From contig CACZOT010000285.1 of the NCBI GenBank assembly GCA_902782795.1, forward strand, positions 1 to 5,641: 5,641 bases of DNA, in the 5' to 3' direction. Positions 4,936 through 5,641 of the stretch are shown piece by piece. Each line of letters opens with the position of its first letter. Position 1 is the first letter of the stretch. A program made the position numbers and the translations under genes. Source of the DNA: an uncultured Eubacteriales bacterium. GTDB taxonomy: Bacteria; Bacillota; Clostridia; Christensenellales; Aristaeellaceae. A model generated the notes under the pieces. The model searched no databases, was not told the DNA's origin, and saw nothing but the letters and a program-made list of their open reading frames with translations.

Positions 4936-5641
4936 TCAGAGCAGCGTCTGGAAGAGCTCCTTGATCTCGGCGACGCTGGTGTCGCGCGGGTTGCCGGGAC
5001 GGCAGGCGTCCGCGTAAGCGCTCTCGGCGAGGAAGTCCAGGTCGGCCGGGTTGACGATCTGCTTGAGGTCCGCGGGGATGCCCACGTCCTGGCCCAGCTG
5101 GCGCACGGCGTCGCAGGCGGCCTTGCGGTACTCTTCCTGGGTCATTTCGTCCACGCCCTCGACGCCCATGGCCTTGGCGATGTACTTGTACTTCTCGCCG
5201 GTGACGGGGGCGTTGTACTCCATGACGGTGGGCAGGAGGATGGCGTTGGCCACGCCGTGGGGGGTATCGTACACGGCGCCCAGAGTGTGCGCCATGGAGT
5301 GCACGATGCCAAGACCGACGTTGGAGAAGCCCATGCCGGCCACGTACTGGCCCAGAGCCATGTCCTCGCGGCCCTCGGGCGTGTTGGCCACGGCGCCGCG
5401 CAGGGAGCGGGCGATGATCTCAATGGCCTTGAGATGGAACATATCGGTCATTTCCCAGGCGCCCTTGGTGATATAGCCCTCGATGGCGTGGGTGAGGGCG
5501 TCCATGCCGGTGGCGGCGGTGAGGCCCTTGGGCATGGTGGACATCATGTCCGGATCGATCACGGCGACCTCGGGAATATCGTGCACGTCCACGCAGACGA
5601 ACTTGCGCTTTTTCTCGACGTCGGTGATGACGTAGTTGATG
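4936..5641 (-). CDS. fucO: Lactaldehyde reductase-type iron-dependent alcohol dehydrogenase, 5' partial
   Basis: The frame is open on the minus strand from the window edge to a TGA at 4938-4936, giving 234 residues, the C-terminal part of a protein usually of about 380. Group III alcohol dehydrogenases use Fe2+ (or Zn2+) and NAD(H). FucO reduces L-lactaldehyde to 1,2-propanediol in anaerobic fucose and rhamnose breakdown, and close relatives act on 1,3-propanediol or ethanol. The sequence follows FucO closely: NYVITDVEKKRKFVCVD, then DALTHAIEGY (metal Asp at 5502-5500, His at 5490-5488), GMGFSNVGLGIVHSMAH (metal His at 5301-5299), TPHGVANA (metal His at 5259-5257), and a GNPRDTS tail before the C-terminal helix. 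All four metal ligands are present. The Rossmann NAD-binding half lies beyond the window. A GTG at 5592 is not the start, because conserved residues continue upstream. Substrate assignment is tentative. Confidence 0.88.
   Translation of the reverse strand, partial: INYVITDVEKKRKFVCVDVHDIPEVAVIDPDMMSTMPKGLTAATGMDALTHAIEGYITKGAWEMTDMFHLKAIEIIARSLRGAVANTPEGREDMALGQYVAGMGFSNVGLGIVHSMAHTLGAVYDTPHGVANAILLPTVMEYNAPVTGEKYKYIAKAMGVEGVDEMTQEEYRKAACDAVRQLGQDVGIPADLKQIVNPADLDFLAESAYADACRPGNPRDTSVAEIKELFQTLL

Noticed and set aside
3731..5017. 428-codon open frame on the + strand across the EEP gene
   Set aside because: It is a GC-codon shadow opposite a gene with a full EEP motif set. It also runs through the intergenic hairpin and into the dehydrogenase.

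Overview
The window is GC-rich (by eye well over 60 % G+C) and carries five complete protein-coding genes plus two genes cut by the window edges. Strong AGGAGG-type ribosome sites, A/T-flanked hairpin terminators, an ECF sigma factor paired with a membrane protein, and a FucO-type dehydrogenase suggest a high-GC Bacillota, probably a gut-type Clostridia (Oscillospirales or Christensenellales-like). This placement is inferred from style and protein flavour, not from a marker gene.

Left region (1-1602, + strand): the end of a LacA/Maa-type sugar O-acetyltransferase is followed after 28 nt by a TIM-barrel sugar phosphate isomerase/epimerase. A strong intrinsic terminator closes this small carbohydrate operon.

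Centre (about 1603-3478, + strand): a short leader with a possible ECF-type -10 element precedes an ECF sigma factor gene. Its stop codon overlaps the GTG start of a single-pass membrane protein. The outer part of that protein is five tandem His/Cys (HCCC) zinc-ribbon-like modules. The layout is that of a sigma factor with its membrane regulator, and the module array would be the sensor. This is the most interesting part of the window. A near-perfect hairpin with an A-tract on one side and a T-tract on the other ends the unit and probably also ends the gene arriving from the opposite strand.

Right region (3487-5641, - strand): reading leftwards, these are a lactaldehyde reductase/FucO-type iron-dependent alcohol dehydrogenase (N-terminus outside the window), a membrane-anchored endonuclease/exonuclease/phosphatase (EEP) family protein, and a small cysteine-rich DUF3795-type protein. 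The three may be cotranscribed, with a GC-rich hairpin of weak terminator character after the dehydrogenase. The acetyltransferase, isomerase and dehydrogenase fit sugar (perhaps deoxysugar) metabolism; the central and cysteine-rich genes look like envelope, metal or redox sensing. No RNA genes, mobile elements or CRISPR arrays were seen, and no gene-free stretch exceeds 300 bases (the longest is 1523-1755).
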